Positions 27,562 through 36,284 of a stretch of 64,000 nucleotides of DNA are shown piece after piece. Each line of letters begins with the position of its first letter. Positions within the stretch are counted from its first letter, which is position 1. The notes under the pieces were generated by a model. It did not search any database. It saw only the letters and a program-made list of their open reading frames with translations, and had not been told where the DNA came from. The position numbers and the translations under genes were made by a program. The DNA lies in assembly GCA_016928975.1 (NCBI GenBank), contig JAFGJR010000147.1, positions 62,001-126,000 of the forward strand, read 5' to 3'. The DNA comes from Sedimentisphaerales bacterium. Lineage in GTDB: Bacteria > Planctomycetota > Phycisphaerae > Sedimentisphaerales > SG8-4.

Positions 27562-30500
27562 ATGCCGTGGCCCGATGAACGGGGGGCATGGGGGCTGAGG
27601 TGCCACCTGAGAAAGGACACCGCCATAGGAGCGTGGGCTGCTACAATCGTGCTGTGCATCCTGCCGGCCGTCGGTGCAATGGCGACCGGTCAACCTCGCC
27701 GCGTCGTCGCAGGCGAACGCCAGGAAATCATCGTCAAGATGCGCGCCCAGGCGGTGCAGGATCAGGGGACATCACAGGCTGGCCGCAGGCCACGCCTGCC
27801 TCCGGTGTTGGAGATGGTCCGGAGCCGCGACGGGGCACAGGAGGCTAAACCGCTACTGGCCGGCGTCGAGGGGCAGCGAGCGAGATGGCAGCATCTGCAA
27901 TCGCGTGACAAATCGCTCCTGACGCCGCAGGAGCGTCACCTGCTACGGCGACTGAAACGCAGTCGCATGGCGAGCGATGTGCCGGACGTGAGCGGCATCT
28001 ACCGCGTGCGAGTGGACGTGCAGGACCCCAACGAGGTCCGGGATCTTCTGGATATTTGCCGGCGCGACCCGGACGTGGAGTATGCCGAGCTGAGCCACAT
28101 CGTCTCGATCTGCGCGCAGCCAAACGATCCGGAATACGACAAGCAATGGTCGCTGGACAAGATCGGCGTCTCACAGGCGTGGGACACTTGTCAGGGCAGT
28201 GACGAAGTGATCGTCGCTGTGATCGACACCGGTGTAGACTACGATCACCGCGACTTGCAGGGTAATGTCTGGCGCAACGAAGCGGAGTGGGACGGCCTGC
28301 CGGGCGTGGACGACGACGATAATGGTTACATCGACGACGCCTACGGGTACAACTTCGCCTACGCCAACAACGACCCGATCGATGACAATGGACATGGCAC
28401 GCACTGCGCGGGCATCATCGCGGCCGTCGGCAACAACGGCCTGGACACGGCGGGGATCTGCTGGAACGCGCGGATCATGGCGCTGAAGATGCTCGATGCC
28501 GCCGGGGACGGCACCTCAGCCGACGCAGTCCCGGCTATCTACTACGCCGTCGCCAATGGCGCCGACGTGATCTCGCTGAGCTGGGGCAGCGAGGACGAAT
28601 CGCAGGCGATCCAGGACGCCATTGCCTACGCCAGGCGGCAGGGCGTGCTCGTCGTGGCAGCCGCAGGCAACGACGATTCCGAGGCATTGTTCTATCCGGC
28701 GGCGGATCCCTACGTTATCGCCACGGCGGCGACCGACTCGAGCGACAAACGATGGTATCTCTCGAACCACGGCAGTTGGGTGGACATCGCGGCCCCCGGC
28801 CGGGACATTCTCTCGCTCTCTGTCACCGGGACTTCGTCCACCGCGACGGCGAGCGCCTTCACGAAGAAGATGTCGGGGACCTCGATGGCGGCGCCGCATG
28901 TCAGCGGGGCGTGTGCTCTGCTGCTGGCGGCCCAACCGCTGCTGACGTGTGACGAAGTGGAGCAGATTTTGTTATCGACCGGCGACCCAATCGGGGCGGG
29001 CATCTGCGCGTCCAACGCTCGCCTGAACGTGGCCGGTGCGATGGATGCCGCCGTACCGTCGCAGGGAGCGGTGCGATTCGGTCAACCCGTATATGCGGAA
29101 GGCGCCGACCTCGACCTGCTGCTGGCGGATCGGGACCTGAGAGATGCGGGGACGGCTTCCGTGCTGGTCGTGACCGACGGCGGGGATACGGAAGCAGTGA
29201 CATTGGTCGAGACCGCCGGGGCAAAAGGCGTCTTTCGGGGGGAGATCGCCAGCGAGCGCGGCGTCGCTGTGCCTGGGGACGGACGCATACAGGCTCAGGA
29301 CGGCGAGCGCCTCGTCGCGCGATGTTTGAATGCGGCCGGGCAGTGGATCGAGGCCTCCGCGCGCGCGGACTATGAGGCTCCCGCTCTCGTGCAGCAGACC
29401 GTGGAGATTCGCGGCGCGACGGCGAGAATCGACCTGACCACGACCGAGCCGACCCGGGCGGAAATCCGCTATGCCGGCACATCGGCGGGGCCTTTCCTGC
29501 TGAAGGCCCGGGACAGCGAGCTGAGCGACCGGCACGGCTTCAAGATCGGCAGACTCACGCCGGGCACGACGTACTATTTCGTGGTGGTCCTGGTGGATCT
29601 CGCGGGCAACGAAGCGACCATAGACAATGAGGGCCGGTATTATACGTTCCTGCTTGGCGCGGATTTCGCCGGGTTCCGGGTGCCGAGTGTGTATCCGACG
29701 ATTCAGGCGGCGATCGACGACGCCTGGAACGGCGACACCGTCTGGGTCGCCGACGGCACCTACTCGGGCGAGGGCAATATCGACATCGATCTGCACGGCA
29801 AGGCGATTACGGTGCGCAGCGAGAACGGGCCGCAGTCATGCATCATCGATTGCCGGGGCGAGGGCCGGGCCTTCCTGATCCACGGCGGCGAGAGCAAGGA
29901 CGCGGTCCTGGACGGCCTCACGATCACCAACGGCGGCGGCGTGGAGTACGGCGGGGCCATTCGCTGCATCGCCAGCCACCCCACCATTCGCAACTGCATG
30001 ATCCTCAGGAATTCAGCGGCCCAGTCCGGTGGCGGACTGGGCAACTGCTATGGCAGCAGCCCGACTGTCGTCAACTGCACATTCCAGGATAATACCTGCT
30101 CCATGTCACGGCTCGTGGGATGGGGCGGCGCCCTGGCCAACCGGCGGGACAGCAGTCCTACGATTCAGGACTGCACGTTCCTCGCCAACTCCGCCAGCAG
30201 CGCCGGCGCCGTGGGGAACGTGGATGACAGCCGTCCGCGCATCATCCGCTGCACGTTCCGGGACAACGTGGCCGGCCGGTTCGGCGGGGCCATCGGAAAT
30301 TGGGACCGGAGTCATCCTATATTTACCGGGTGCCGGTTCTTCGCCAACGTGGCCAGGGACAGCGGAGCGGGCATGTGCAACCGCGACACGAGCGATGTCA
30401 CGGCGGCCAATTGCATCTTCAGCGGCAACCACGCGGATCACGACGGCGGCGCGATGCGGGTCGTGGGCGCGACGGTGACCTTGACGAACTGCACGATCAG

Positions 30501-31191
30501 CGGCAACGACGCCGGACAACGGTTCGGCGGCGTTGTGAGCACGGCGGGCGGCGTCCTTCACCTGGCCGACAGCATCCTGTGGGCCAACAGCGACAAGCGC
30601 AACGGGCCGGGCACGGAGGCGGCGCAACTGGCGGCCGAGGGCGGCGCCGTCTGGATGGACTACTGCTGCGTCCAGGCCCTCAGCGGCGTGCTCGGAGGCA
30701 TCGGGAACATCGCGGCCGATCCGCTGTTTGTGGACCCCGCCGCCGACGATTACCACCTCCGCAGCCAGGGCTGGCGGTGGGATGCCGGGTCCCGGCAGTG
30801 GGTGTACGACGGCCAGACGAGTCCCTGCGTCGACGCGGGCAACCCGGGCCGGGCTCTCGGTGAGGAGCCTGTGACGAGTGCAGAGGACCCGAATCACCCG
30901 GTCGGGGCGAACGCGCGGATCGACATGGGCGCCTACGGCGGGACCGAGGAGGCAAGTATGGCCCCGCCGCAATGGGCGATGCTGGCGGATATGACGAACG
31001 ATCGCCGCGTGGACTGGCATGACCTTGCATGTTTGGCGGCGTACTGGACGAAGACGGGCGGGGACCTGGCCGGCGATCTGTCCCGCGATGGCGCCGTCGG
31101 CGGGGCGGACCTGGTCCTCCTGGCGGATCAGTGGCGCCACATGGCGGCATCCGCGGCGGCGACACCTCCCAAACGAGCCGACGGCAACTGA
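27562..31191 (+). CDS. secreted S8 subtilisin-family protease with beta-helix and dockerin domains
   Basis: 1209 residues. Signal-like helix at residues 22-42. A prodomain-like region precedes the S8 catalytic domain (about 195-500) with an intact triad: Asp222 in VIDTGVD, His278 in GHGTH and Ser441 in SGTSMAAPH; the oxyanion Asn is in AAAGND. Residues about 610-710 are fibronectin-III-like (TPGTTYYFVVVLVD). From about 715 there is a right-handed beta-helix (YPTIQAAIDDAWNGDTV, then repeated xxxIxNCTF-like turns), and the last 70 residues are a type I dockerin-like pair (MTNDRRVDWHDL and LSRDGAVGGADLVLLADQW), a calcium-binding cohesin partner fold frequent in Phycisphaerae. It sits between ftsW and murG. 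The start is uncertain because the N-terminal 17 residues look non-signal; a CTG with GAGGT upstream is an alternative. Confidence 0.92.
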   Translation: MPWPDERGAWGLRCHLRKDTAIGAWAATIVLCILPAVGAMATGQPRRVVAGERQEIIVKMRAQAVQDQGTSQAGRRPRLPPVLEMVRSRDGAQEAKPLLAGVEGQRARWQHLQSRDKSLLTPQERHLLRRLKRSRMASDVPDVSGIYRVRVDVQDPNEVRDLLDICRRDPDVEYAELSHIVSICAQPNDPEYDKQWSLDKIGVSQAWDTCQGSDEVIVAVIDTGVDYDHRDLQGNVWRNEAEWDGLPGVDDDDNGYIDDAYGYNFAYANNDPIDDNGHGTHCAGIIAAVGNNGLDTAGICWNARIMALKMLDAAGDGTSADAVPAIYYAVANGADVISLSWGSEDESQAIQDAIAYARRQGVLVVAAAGNDDSEALFYPAADPYVIATAATDSSDKRWYLSNHGSWVDIAAPGRDILSLSVTGTSSTATASAFTKKMSGTSMAAPHVSGACALLLAAQPLLTCDEVEQILLSTGDPIGAGICASNARLNVAGAMDAAVPSQGAVRFGQPVYAEGADLDLLLADRDLRDAGTASVLVVTDGGDTEAVTLVETAGAKGVFRGEIASERGVAVPGDGRIQAQDGERLVARCLNAAGQWIEASARADYEAPALVQQTVEIRGATARIDLTTTEPTRAEIRYAGTSAGPFLLKARDSELSDRHGFKIGRLTPGTTYYFVVVLVDLAGNEATIDNEGRYYTFLLGADFAGFRVPSVYPTIQAAIDDAWNGDTVWVADGTYSGEGNIDIDLHGKAITVRSENGPQSCIIDCRGEGRAFLIHGGESKDAVLDGLTITNGGGVEYGGAIRCIASHPTIRNCMILRNSAAQSGGGLGNCYGSSPTVVNCTFQDNTCSMSRLVGWGGALANRRDSSPTIQDCTFLANSASSAGAVGNVDDSRPRIIRCTFRDNVAGRFGGAIGNWDRSHPIFTGCRFFANVARDSGAGMCNRDTSDVTAANCIFSGNHADHDGGAMRVVGATVTLTNCTISGNDAGQRFGGVVSTAGGVLHLADSILWANSDKRNGPGTEAAQLAAEGGAVWMDYCCVQALSGVLGGIGNIAADPLFVDPAADDYHLRSQGWRWDAGSRQWVYDGQTSPCVDAGNPGRALGEEPVTSAEDPNHPVGANARIDMGAYGGTEEASMAPPQWAMLADMTNDRRVDWHDLACLAAYWTKTGGDLAGDLSRDGAVGGADLVLLADQWRHMAASAAATPPKRADGN

Positions 31192-31339
31192 ATCAGACGA
31201 CTCCGTGATGGTCTGGCTCGCGCGACTGGACAACCCGGTTCCGTCATGATTAGGATAGAATGACGTCCCCGCGATAGTGTCGAGCGGCGGGGTCGCGTGG
31301 GCAATGGCGTGGCCGAGACAGTTGGCAAGGAGGCCGAGC

Positions 31340-32455
31340 GTGAGCAAGGTGTCGTTCTTCTTCGCAGGGGGAGGGACGGGGGGGCACATCTATCCAGCCC
31401 TGGCTGTCGTCGAGCAGATCCTTCGACAGGAGCCGGACGCTGGTATTCACTTCTTCCACAGCACGCGCCCGGTCGATGAACATATCCTGGGAAAGACGAA
31501 GTTCGCGCGGACGCCATTGCCGGCGATTGGCCTGTCCGCCCATCCGGTGAAGCTCTTGCGCTTCTGCTCCACGTTCCGGCGAAGCTACCTGCTGGCCAGG
31601 AGCATCCTCGCCGATCATCCCAATCCGGTTGTGATCGGCGCCGGCGGCTTCGTGGCGGCGCCGGTGTGCCTGGCCGGGCGGCGGATGGGTGTCCCGGTAG
31701 CGCTGTTGAACGTCGATCTGGCGCCGGGCCGGGCGAACAGACTGGCCGGACGCTGGGCGGACGAGATCTTCGTGCAATTCGCCGAGGGCCGGGACCACTT
31801 CCATCGCAGCCGGGCGACGATCCATGTCGTTGGTTGCCCTTTGCGAAGCGGCTTTGTCCACCCGCAGCCGGAGGCGGCGATTCGGGACCTGGGCCTCGAC
31901 CCGGACAAGAAGGTCCTGCTCATCACCGGCGCATCGAGCGGCTCGCAGAGCATCAACGAAGCGGTCTGCCGCCTGCTGGACCAACTGGCGGGATTCGCCG
32001 ACTCCTGGCAGATCGTGCACCTGACGGGCCTGGAAAACTACGAATCGGTCCTGAACCGGTACAAAGACGCGCGCATAACCCACAAGGTCGTGAACTACTA
32101 CGAAGGGATGCCCGACCTGCTGGCAGCGGCGGACCTGGTGATCGGCCGCAGTGGGGCGGTCGGCGTCGCGGAATATGCGGCCGCCGGCGTCCCGAGCATC
32201 TGCATGCCCTATCCCCACCACAAGGACATGCACCAGTACCTCAACGCCGGTAAGCTCGTCGAGGCCGGCGCCGCGATTATCGTGGACGACCTCCCCGATG
32301 TCCAGAACCGCACCGAGTGGCTCTGGGAAGAGCTGGAGTCCCTCATGAAAGACGACGCAGCCCGTCAGGAAATGTCCAAAGCCTGCAAGCGCGTCGCCAG
32401 GCCCCACGCCGCCGAAACCATCGCCAGCCGCCTGTTGGAATTGGCCGGTGGATAG
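31340..32455 (+). CDS. murG: UDP-N-acetylglucosamine--lipid I GlcNAc transferase MurG
   Basis: 371 residues. GGGTGGHIYPALA at the N-terminus is the MurG glycine-rich lipid-binding motif; GRSGAVGVAEYAAAGVPSI and MPYPHHKDMHQYLNA match the UDP-GlcNAc-binding C-domain signatures. The second G-loop is unusual (ITGASSGSQSINEAV instead of a GGSxGA form). It catalyses the last cytoplasmic step of peptidoglycan precursor synthesis at the membrane. The GTG at 31340 is chosen over the longer ATG at 31277 because AAGGAGG lies 6 bases before it and homology begins there. It follows the subtilisin gene by 148 bases; murC and other dcw genes are not downstream. Confidence 0.93.
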   Translation: MSKVSFFFAGGGTGGHIYPALAVVEQILRQEPDAGIHFFHSTRPVDEHILGKTKFARTPLPAIGLSAHPVKLLRFCSTFRRSYLLARSILADHPNPVVIGAGGFVAAPVCLAGRRMGVPVALLNVDLAPGRANRLAGRWADEIFVQFAEGRDHFHRSRATIHVVGCPLRSGFVHPQPEAAIRDLGLDPDKKVLLITGASSGSQSINEAVCRLLDQLAGFADSWQIVHLTGLENYESVLNRYKDARITHKVVNYYEGMPDLLAAADLVIGRSGAVGVAEYAAAGVPSICMPYPHHKDMHQYLNAGKLVEAGAAIIVDDLPDVQNRTEWLWEELESLMKDDAARQEMSKACKRVARPHAAETIASRLLELAGG

Positions 32456-32623
32456 GTCGTATCCGTCGCGGTGGGTGTGCGGTTCCCGTGGTTGGGATTG
32501 GCGACTTGCATTTCCAGGCGATTACACCTACAATATGCAACAAGCGGTGATGTCGCAGGTCTTAGGCAAGTGCCTAACGACCGTCGCATCGCGCCCCTTT
32601 CAGTCGTGGTGAGGGGATTTGGC

Positions 32624-32713
32624 GTGAGAAGACATGCGAAGCTCCTTGAACGCATTCTCAGCGGACGGGCCGATGCGAATATCCGGTTTTCCGGCCTCGA
32701 AGATCTTCTGGCG
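32624..32713 (+). pseudogene. truncated hicA toxin remnant
   Basis: The plus strand reads VRRHAKLLERILSGRADANI then RFSGLEDLLAR. This matches the first half of HicA mRNA-interferase toxins of the KLLERILSGRADANI type. After about 30 residues the similarity stops and the sequence becomes the reverse strand of another small-gene remnant, so the dsRNA-binding-like core and catalytic His are missing. No hicB follows. Confidence 0.55.
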
Positions 32714-32752
32714 CGTCGATCCCACCTCGTCAACAATGGAGTCTTTCGCCAT
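32690..32752 (-). pseudogene. truncated small antitoxin-like gene, preceded by the tail of another gene
   Basis: The minus strand from ATG 32752 reads MAKDSIVDEVGSTRQKIFEAG, similar to the start of short proteins of the KDPIVEEVRxxR type that accompany toxins, and is broken after about 20 residues at the HicA junction. Four bases upstream another minus-strand frame (about 32875-32757) ends NAELSRSTPLIVTPEEILES before a TAG, resembling the tail of a toxin-type (possibly PIN) protein. Both are too short for firm assignment. Confidence 0.35.
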
Positions 32753-32899
32753 GATCCTAATCCTCCAAGGATTCCAGAATCTCCTCCGGCGTCACGATCA
32801 GAGGAGTTGAGCGACTCAGCTCAGCGTTTACCCTGAGCCATTCCTTGCATGGCAGCCATTGTAGAGAAAGGCCCAGGAAAAGGCAAGCGGACGTCGATC

Positions 32900-32928
32900 T
32901 TGACAGGGGCTTGTTCCGACGGTAACAT
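32900..32928 (+). promoter_or_regulatory. promoter of the toxin-antitoxin operon, leaderless geometry
   Basis: TTGACA (32900-32905), exactly 17 bases, TAACAT (32923-32928). The ATG of the antitoxin starts 6 bases after the -10 box, so transcription should begin at or within a base of the start codon. This explains why no ribosome site is visible. The 32456-32899 stretch upstream holds only gene remnants. Confidence 0.6.
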
Positions 32929-32934
32929 GAAGAT

Positions 32935-33162
32935 ATGAAGACTATGGAAGAAATCCGAAGAGAAGCGATGGCGCTGTCGGCCGGCGAGCGGGCGAGCCTG
33001 GCCCACGATTTGATCCTGAGTCTCGAAGACCCTGAGGCCTATGAGCTTAGCCCTGAACAGGAGGCCGAGATTCGCAGGCGTGTCCGCAAAGTCAAGAGTG
33101 GCAAAGCGGTGGGCCGTCCGGCTGCGGAGGTGCTGGCCGAGATTGAGGCCAGGCTGAAATGA
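32935..33162 (+). CDS. addiction-module antitoxin (TIGR02574-type)
   Basis: 75 residues, acidic/basic and helical: MEEIRREAMALSAGERASLA followed by HDLILSLED, the typical opening of the 'putative addiction module component' family (LSxxERxxLAxxLLxSLxD). The C-terminal half (EIRRRVRKVKSGKAVGRPAAE, then EVLAEI) is the expected toxin-binding tail. Its TGA overlaps the ATG of the toxin by 4 bases (ATGA), so translation is coupled. The family neutralises RelE/ParE toxins. A second ATG three codons in is also possible. Confidence 0.88.
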   Translation: MKTMEEIRREAMALSAGERASLAHDLILSLEDPEAYELSPEQEAEIRRRVRKVKSGKAVGRPAAEVLAEIEARLK

Positions 33163-33488
33163 CCCCCATCACCATCCTTCACGAGGCCGAGATCGAGTTA
33201 TGGGAAGCGGTGCAGTTCTACGAAAGTAGATGTGCTGGGCTCGGCCTGGACTTCGAGGGAGAGGTCAAGACTGCGGTGGACGCTATCCGGCAGTCTCCTG
33301 GTCGGTGGCCGCTCCAGAAGGACGGCACACGCAGGTACTTAACCCACCGGTTTCCCTACTTCGTCATCTACCTTGTGCACGAAGGTCACGTCTGGATCAT
33401 CGCGTTTGCCCATTGCAGGAGAAAGCCAGGGTACTGGTCTGAGCGTACCAAGAGGGCGAGGACTCGACGTGGACAGCAACGCGAGTAG
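33159..33488 (+). CDS. RelE/ParE-family toxin
   Basis: 109 residues. Pattern typical of the ParE/RelE fold: EAEIELWEAVQFYES at the N-terminus, a central DAIRQSPGRWPLQKD, then YLTHRFPYFVIYLVHEG and WIIAFAHCRRKPGYW at the C-terminus. Such toxins inhibit gyrase (ParE) or cleave mRNA at the ribosome (RelE); the PYFVIYLV/AFAHCRRKPGYW form is closest to ParE-like members. Overlaps the antitoxin by 4 bases. Lies amid toxin-antitoxin remnants, a typical site of repeated gain and loss. Confidence 0.9.
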   Translation: MTPITILHEAEIELWEAVQFYESRCAGLGLDFEGEVKTAVDAIRQSPGRWPLQKDGTRRYLTHRFPYFVIYLVHEGHVWIIAFAHCRRKPGYWSERTKRARTRRGQQRE

Positions 33489-33542
33489 TCAATGTCGCGA
33501 CCATCTTTGCGAAGGTCTGAACCGTTGTGACTTTGCGCCGAG

Positions 33543-34472
33543 CTACTTGTTGATGTTCGCCGTGATTGGCGGCTGTGCTTTCGCTCGCTTGTAGGCGTCG
33601 AAGATCGTGGCGATGTTGGCTTTCTCGGTGTCTCCGGTGTGGACGACGACTCGGTAGCGGAGGATCAGGTTCCGGGCTTTGGGGAGGGTGAATTCTTCGA
33701 GCCAGTTCATGGGGGTGGGGGAGAAGAAGCCGTAATCGCGCGTGAACCACTTGGCGGGATACCAGCGATTGGTGGGGTGCTGGAGGATGGCGAGGCCTTC
33801 GGTGACGCCGGAGCGCGAGCCGTAATAGTCGCACCACGGCGATTCGACGGCGAACGTGCCTTTTTCTGCGGTCTGGCCTTCGGCGTTGATCAGTGTGCCG
33901 CCTGCCGTGACAGCCAGCTCGGGCACGACGCGGGCGGCGAACAACGAGTGGTTCGTCTTGAGAATCCGGATGTCCACCAGCGGCTCCACAGTGATCGTGA
34001 AGTCGATGAAGCGCAGGCTGTCACTGGGAGCGGTGATGACGATCTGCCGCCGGTCGCGGATGATCGGGTCTTTGCCCGGCTGCTTCCAGAGGGTCTCGTC
34101 AGTGAAGACGACTTGGCTGCCTGAGGATTCGACGATCTTCGGGCCCTGGGAGATGATCTGGCCGCGATCGCTGCTCTCCTGCCAGTAATTGCCTCCGTTG
34201 ACGCGGTCGCAGCCGAAAAAGAGGGAGTAATGGTGCGGGTAGGGCTGCGAGGTCTCGGTCGTGACCGACTTGCCCGAGGCCGGGCCGTTGACCGGCCAGA
34301 AGTAAGGGTACTTCTGGGACGCGTCGAACTTGTAGCCGGCGAACAACTGCCCGTCCACCATGACGACAACCTGGTTCCCTTCGATCTTCGCGTGTACTGT
34401 GCCCGCAGTGGCCTGGGCGGAAACCGCGAGAAGAACGAATGCTGCTGCCGGCAAAACGGTTCGAAGGTGCAT
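33543..34472 (-). CDS. PmoA-family (DUF6807-type) secreted protein
   Basis: 309 residues. Signal peptide MHLRTVLPAAAFVLLAVSAQATA; TTGGAG lies 9 bases before the ATG (the frame also opens at an upstream TTG). The mature part has the family pattern KYPYFWPVNGPASGKSVTTE, PHHYSLFFGCDRVNGGNYW and SPWCDYYGS, ending with WFTRDYGFFSPTPMNWLEE. Proteins annotated PmoA in Planctomycetota and Bacteroidota are not methane monooxygenases; the name is historical and the function is unknown, though they often accompany sugar-degradation genes. Downstream of the gamma-glutamyltransferase gene on the same strand, 52 bases apart, so possibly co-transcribed. Confidence 0.8.
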   Translation of the reverse strand: MHLRTVLPAAAFVLLAVSAQATAGTVHAKIEGNQVVVMVDGQLFAGYKFDASQKYPYFWPVNGPASGKSVTTETSQPYPHHYSLFFGCDRVNGGNYWQESSDRGQIISQGPKIVESSGSQVVFTDETLWKQPGKDPIIRDRRQIVITAPSDSLRFIDFTITVEPLVDIRILKTNHSLFAARVVPELAVTAGGTLINAEGQTAEKGTFAVESPWCDYYGSRSGVTEGLAILQHPTNRWYPAKWFTRDYGFFSPTPMNWLEEFTLPKARNLILRYRVVVHTGDTEKANIATIFDAYKRAKAQPPITANINK

Positions 34473-34524
34473 TGTCGTGTACTCCAAGAAAGTCAGCGAT
34501 CAGATCTGTGCATTCTACATTCGA

Positions 34525-36264
34525 TCAATACCCGATGGCACAGCCGTCCTTGCGGGGGTCGGAGGCCCCGAAGTAACGCAACGGGTCGTCCTGGCGCCAG
34601 ATGCCCTGGTAGCCCCCGAAGGCGCCTATGTTGGGGCGGACCTTGTGGCCCATGTAGGCCAGTTTCAACTTCACGTCATCGGCGATGCCTCGCTCGAAGC
34701 CGACGGTGCCGGAGCCGGTCATCTTGATTCCGGTAGGAGTGGAGCTTTCGGCGTGCTCGACGCGGGGCTGCTCGCCCGCCTGCTGCGGGGACATGCCGAA
34801 GTCGAGGAGGTTCATCAGGACCTGCACGTGTCCCTGGGGCTGGAAATCGCCGCCCATGACGCCGAAGGAAAAGACCGGGTCACCGCCTTTGGTGACGAAG
34901 GCGGGGATGATCGTGTGGAAGGGTCGCTTGTGCGGCTCGAGACAGTTCAGATGCTTCGGGTCGAGTGCGAAGAGCTGGCCGCGATTCTGGAGGCAGAAGC
35001 CCAGACCATCGGGGACATAGCCGGAGCCCCAGCCGTGGAAGATGCTCTGGATGAGCGAGACCATGTTGCCGTCCTTGTCGGCGGCGGTCATGTAGATCGT
35101 GTCGGAGGAGCCCCTGATCCGGCCGGGCGACACCTGCTGAGCGGCCCGGCTGCGGTCGATCAGCTTGACGCGCTCAGCGGCGTACTCCTTTGAGATCAGT
35201 TGTTGCAGCGGCACCCTGGCGAAGTCCATATCCGCGTAATATACGGCCCGGTCTTCGAAGGCCAGCTTCTTGGCCTCGATGAACAGGTGCAGGTGCTCCG
35301 CCGAGTTCGGCGCCAGGGAACCGATGTCGAAGTGCTCCAGCAGGTTGAGCATCTGCAGCGCCGCGATGCCCTGTCCATTCGGCGGAAGCTCCCACACGTC
35401 GTAGCCCCGGTAGCTTGTGCTGACGGGCTCGACCCAGTCGGCCTTGTGATCGCGGAAATCGCGCAGGCCGAATTTTCCCCCGCTGGCCTGCGAGAATCTC
35501 ACGATGCGCTCGGCAGGCTCGCCCTGGTAGAAGACCGCTGGCCCCTGGCGGGCGAGCAGCTCGCAGACGTCGGCAAGCGCCGGGTTGCGGAAGATGGCCC
35601 CGTAGTACATGGGCTTGCCGTCCGGCAGGTAGGTGCTGCGCAATCCGGGCGTCTCGGCCGAGCCGAACGACCAGGAGTGTGCGATGATCGGCGAGACGGG
35701 GAAGCCTTCCCTCGCGTGTTGGATTACAGGTTCCAGGAGTCTGGCAAAGGGGAGCCTGCCGAATCGTTCGTGCAGGGCGGCCCAGCCGCTGACACAACCC
35801 GGAACGCTCCACGCCAGGGGGCTGTAGGTCGGGACCTGTGTGAGCCCCATGTCCCGCGCCTGTTGGAGGTTCCAGTCATATGGGGAGCGGCCGCTGGCGT
35901 TGAGGCCGAACAGCCGACGATCCCTCTCGCTCCAGACGATGGCGAACAGGTCGCCACCGATTCCACACGACATCGGCTCGACCAGCCCGATCATGGCGTT
36001 GGCGGCAATGGCCGCATCGGCCGCAGTGCCGCCGGCCTGGAGGACATCGACGCCTGCCATGCTTGCCAACGGCTGGCTGGTGCAGACCATGCCGTTGCGC
36101 GAGATGACGGTCGAGCGATTCCGATTCCTGTGGGACAGCAGCCCGGTGCTTCGCGGCGGGCGGCCTGCTGCCGGGTCGGCCCCACGGGAAATGGGATAGA
36201 AGGGGGCGGAGACCAAGGTCGCCGTGCCCATTCCAACAATATGAAGGAAGTCTCGTCGTCTCAT
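34525..36264 (-). CDS. gamma-glutamyltransferase family protein, Tat-exported
   Basis: 579 residues. A twin-arginine signal (MRRRDFLHIVGMGTATLVSA) directs export. N-nucleophile hydrolase signatures: GGTAADAAIAANAMIGLVEP and GIGGDLFAIVW in the large subunit; SSDTIYMTAADKDGNMVSL marks the processing site, with the Thr of SSDT as the predicted autocleavage nucleophile, and GWGSGYVPDGLGFCLQNRG follows. The DTIYMT variant replaces TTHxSV of E. coli Ggt, as in the cephalosporin-acylase-like branch. It hydrolyses or transfers gamma-glutamyl groups, for example from glutathione. Start at 36264 has AGAGGG just upstream; an ATG at 36288 overlaps the stop of the upstream gene (ATGA) and is an alternative. 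Confidence 0.9.
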   Translation of the reverse strand: MRRRDFLHIVGMGTATLVSAPFYPISRGADPAAGRPPRSTGLLSHRNRNRSTVISRNGMVCTSQPLASMAGVDVLQAGGTAADAAIAANAMIGLVEPMSCGIGGDLFAIVWSERDRRLFGLNASGRSPYDWNLQQARDMGLTQVPTYSPLAWSVPGCVSGWAALHERFGRLPFARLLEPVIQHAREGFPVSPIIAHSWSFGSAETPGLRSTYLPDGKPMYYGAIFRNPALADVCELLARQGPAVFYQGEPAERIVRFSQASGGKFGLRDFRDHKADWVEPVSTSYRGYDVWELPPNGQGIAALQMLNLLEHFDIGSLAPNSAEHLHLFIEAKKLAFEDRAVYYADMDFARVPLQQLISKEYAAERVKLIDRSRAAQQVSPGRIRGSSDTIYMTAADKDGNMVSLIQSIFHGWGSGYVPDGLGFCLQNRGQLFALDPKHLNCLEPHKRPFHTIIPAFVTKGGDPVFSFGVMGGDFQPQGHVQVLMNLLDFGMSPQQAGEQPRVEHAESSTPTGIKMTGSGTVGFERGIADDVKLKLAYMGHKVRPNIGAFGGYQGIWRQDDPLRYFGASDPRKDGCAIGY

Positions 36265-36284
36265 AGGCCCTCTGCAATGTCGGC

